Assembly (NCBI GenBank): GCA_963540815.1
Contig: CAUTQY010000004.1
Location: 72,578 to 136,577, forward strand
Origin: Scybalousia_A sp963540815
GTDB taxonomy: Bacteria > Bacteroidota > Bacteroidia > Bacteroidales > P3
DNA: 64,000 nt
Direction: 5' to 3'
Shown here: positions 62,211 through 64,000 of the stretch, in pieces
Position numbering within the stretch: position 1 is the first letter of the stretch
How the letters are laid out: every line of letters starts with the position of its first letter
Program-made: the position numbers and the translations under genes
The notes under the pieces: generated by a model
What the model was told of the DNA's origin: nothing
Seen by the model: only the letters and a program-made list of their open reading frames with translations
The model's database searches: none

Positions 62211-63722
62211 TTATTTATTGGCTTGTTGCAACATTTTTTCGCCTTTTTCTATTGCCTCCTCTATAGGTCCTACCATATTGAAAGCGGCTTCAGGGGTATT
62301 GTCTACCTCTCCGTCAAGAATCATTTTAAAGCCTTTGATAGTATCCTTAATATCAACAAATTGTCCCGGTATTCCGCTAAACTGCTCCGCTACAAAGAAA
62401 GGTTGAGACAAAAATCTTTGAACCTTTCTTGCGCGAGATACTACAAGTTTGTCCTCATCTCCCAATTCTTCCATACCAAGTATGGCTATTATGTCCTGCA
62501 GTTCGTTGTATCGTTGCAAAATTTGTTTAACTCTTTGTGCCGTTTGATAATGTTCTTTGCCCAAAACCTCCTCTTTTAATATACGCGAAGAGGATTCCAA
62601 AGGGTCCATAGCAGGATAAATTCCCAAAGAAGCAATTTTACGAGAAAGTACCGTTTGAGCATCAAGGTGAGTAAAAGTAGTAGCAGGAGCAGGGTCGGTT
62701 ATATCATCGGCAGGGACATACACGGCTTGTACAGAGGTAATACTTCCTCTTTTGGTAGAGGTAATTCTCTCTTGCATTGTCCCCATTTCAGAGGCTAAAG
62801 TAGGCTGATAACCTACTGCCGAAGGCATACGTCCCAAAAGAGCGGAAACCTCACTACCGGCCTGAGTAAATCTGAATATATTATCTATAAACAAAAGAAT
62901 ATCTCTTCCGTTTGTTTGTCCGTCTCCGTCCCTATAATATTCTGCAAGAGTAAGACCGGATAAGGCAACCCTTGCTCTTGCACCCGGTGGCTCATTCATT
63001 TGACCGAAAACCAAAGTACATTTGCTATCTTTCAAAGCTTGTCTATCTACCTTAGACAAATCCCAGCCACCTTCTTGCATACTTTTCTTAAACTCTGCCC
63101 CATAGTTTATAACGCCACTATTCAGCATATCTCTAAGCAAATCATTGCCCTCGCGAGTTCTTTCTCCTACACCGGTAAATACCGACTGGCCGGAATAGTT
63201 CAGGGCTATATTATGTATCATCTCCATAATAAGCACGGTTTTGCCCACCCCGGCTCCACCAAACAAACCTATTTTACCACCCTTGGAATAAGGTTCTATG
63301 AGGTCTATTGCCTTAATGCCCGTAAACAAAACTTCGCTTTCTGTGGACAACTCCTCAAATTTTGGAGCATCTCTGTGTATCGGATAAGATTTTGTACTTT
63401 CGGGTTCGGATATTCCGTCTATTGTCTTGCCTATAACGTTGAACAATCGCCCGTTAATATCCTCACCAACGGGCATAGCAATAGGCTCTCCAAGATTTTC
63501 TACATCCAAACCTCGTTGCAAACCGTCGGTTGAATCCATAGAAATACATCTTACGGTATTTTCTCCCAGGTCCTGTTCCACTTCCAAAATAAGATATGTT
63601 CCATCCTCTTTTTTAACCCTTAGAGCATCGTAAATTTCCGGTAATTTTTCCCCCTCCTCAAATCTAACATCTATTACAGCGCCTATAATCTGAGCAATTT
63701 TTCCCTTGCTTATTATTTCCAT
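62211..63722 (-). CDS. atpD: F1 ATP synthase beta subunit
   Basis: A 503-residue catalytic subunit of the F1Fo ATP synthase. The P-loop is GGAGVGKT (residues 155-162), the catalytic Glu lies in TGVGERTREGND, and the DELSEED-type region and other blocks such as LLFIDNIFRFTQAGSEVSALLG and PADDITDPAPATTF are complete. Length is slightly above the usual 460-480 residues because of insertions around 190-230 (FKKSMQEGGWDLSKV), which are seen in other Bacteroidetes. It is first in a two-gene minus-strand unit with atpC and has a clear promoter. Confidence 0.97.
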   Translation of the reverse strand: MEIISKGKIAQIIGAVIDVRFEEGEKLPEIYDALRVKKEDGTYLILEVEQDLGENTVRCISMDSTDGLQRGLDVENLGEPIAMPVGEDINGRLFNVIGKTIDGISEPESTKSYPIHRDAPKFEELSTESEVLFTGIKAIDLIEPYSKGGKIGLFGGAGVGKTVLIMEMIHNIALNYSGQSVFTGVGERTREGNDLLRDMLNSGVINYGAEFKKSMQEGGWDLSKVDRQALKDSKCTLVFGQMNEPPGARARVALSGLTLAEYYRDGDGQTNGRDILLFIDNIFRFTQAGSEVSALLGRMPSAVGYQPTLASEMGTMQERITSTKRGSITSVQAVYVPADDITDPAPATTFTHLDAQTVLSRKIASLGIYPAMDPLESSSRILKEEVLGKEHYQTAQRVKQILQRYNELQDIIAILGMEELGDEDKLVVSRARKVQRFLSQPFFVAEQFSGIPGQFVDIKDTIKGFKMILDGEVDNTPEAAFNMVGPIEEAIEKGEKMLQQANK

Positions 63723-63762
63723 TTATATGGTCTTTTTATCGTTTTTAAACAAAAGTGTATTG

Positions 63763-63793
63763 CAAAAATAATACCAAATTTTTTGATTGCAAT
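63763..63793 (-). promoter_or_regulatory. Promoter of atpD-atpC
   Basis: On the minus strand ATTG (63790-63793) is followed after 19 bases by TATTTTTG (63763-63770), a good fit to the Bacteroidetes -33/-7 consensus, about 41 bases upstream of the atpD start. Confidence 0.7.
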
Positions 63794-64000
63794 ATTTTTT
63801 GTGTATTTACTCTTACTTAAACTCGGATAATTTACAATTTACGTATAATATTATTATTTTTGTACCTCTGCAATTTCTTTGAAGTTTAAAAACGGAAAAT
63901 AAAAACGTATGTTACACAAATTATTAAAAATCACAACCTTACGTAATTTGGCTATCTTTGATTACGACTATTCTACAAACAATTGGGCTTCGGAGGGCTT
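63771..64000. other. Gene-poor window end with a possible partial start
   Basis: No complete gene is visible. A plus-strand frame opens at ATG 63910 and runs 30 codons to the window end; it may be the start of a gene but has no recognisable domain. A TATCTTTG box at 63953-63960 on the plus strand is an alternative reading, as a promoter for a gene beyond the window. The two readings exclude each other and neither can be settled here. Confidence 0.35.

Overview
The window is an AT-rich chromosomal segment of a Bacteroidetes bacterium, most likely order Bacteroidales. Evidence: a type IX secretion system (T9SS) locus (PorU, PorV, PorP/SprF, GldJ), T9SS C-terminal sorting domains on several secreted proteins, promoters of the Bacteroidetes form TTG-N19-21-TAnnTTTG, lipoproteins with Cys lipoboxes, a TonB receptor with an N-terminal carboxypeptidase-like domain, a BatA/VWA protein, and a very short AtpC. 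I saw no rRNA, tRNA, CRISPR array, transposase or prophage.

Layout. 1-840 has no gene; it holds a cluster of interspersed 'gtcattgcgag' repeats and a long fold-back element. 841-2061 (minus) is pepE with a small membrane protein. 2223-14225 (minus) is one 4000-residue multidomain T9SS cargo protein with its own terminator. 14363-16175 (minus) is an ECF sigma factor, membrane protein and lipoprotein operon. 16354-16785 is a small secreted protein. 16932-19169 (minus) is an aconitase-family hydratase. 19448-22589 (plus) is exonuclease III, an OmpA-type lipoprotein and a MutS-like ATPase. 22619-22908 looks like a stand-alone noncoding RNA, followed by three unusual lipoprotein genes (22986-25209): one Cys/His-rich, one propeller-like, one with a thioredoxin-type CxxC. 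25378-28342 (minus) is a DUF3078 protein and a BatA-like protein.

28547-36482 (plus) is the T9SS block porU-porV-ispF-porP-gldJ. Then come holA, a TonB receptor, a porin-like barrel, an alpha/beta hydrolase, a YugP-type metallopeptidase, a PASTA protein, a T9SS cargo protein and a small putative outer-membrane protein, all plus. 46103-47440 (minus) is a MATE transporter. 47561-60287 (plus) carries a glycogen synthase/alpha-glucan phosphorylase fusion, a GmhB-like phosphatase, a MORN-repeat protein, an M64 peptidase, uracil-DNA glycosylase, a DUF4301 protein, a large TPR-like protein and a SGNH hydrolase with a T9SS tail. 60288-60904 carries the second repeat cluster and a decayed T9SS sorting domain. 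60905-63722 (minus) holds a coiled-coil lipoprotein and a stand-alone atpD-atpC pair.

Functionally the window is dominated by cell-envelope biology: parts of the T9SS machine and at least three probable cargo proteins, plus envelope lipoproteins and outer-membrane barrels. The least explained parts are the noncoding RNA with the Cys/His lipoprotein locus, the sigma operon, the fold-back repeat and the sorting-domain relic. All calls come from reading sequence and recalled family knowledge; no database search was run.
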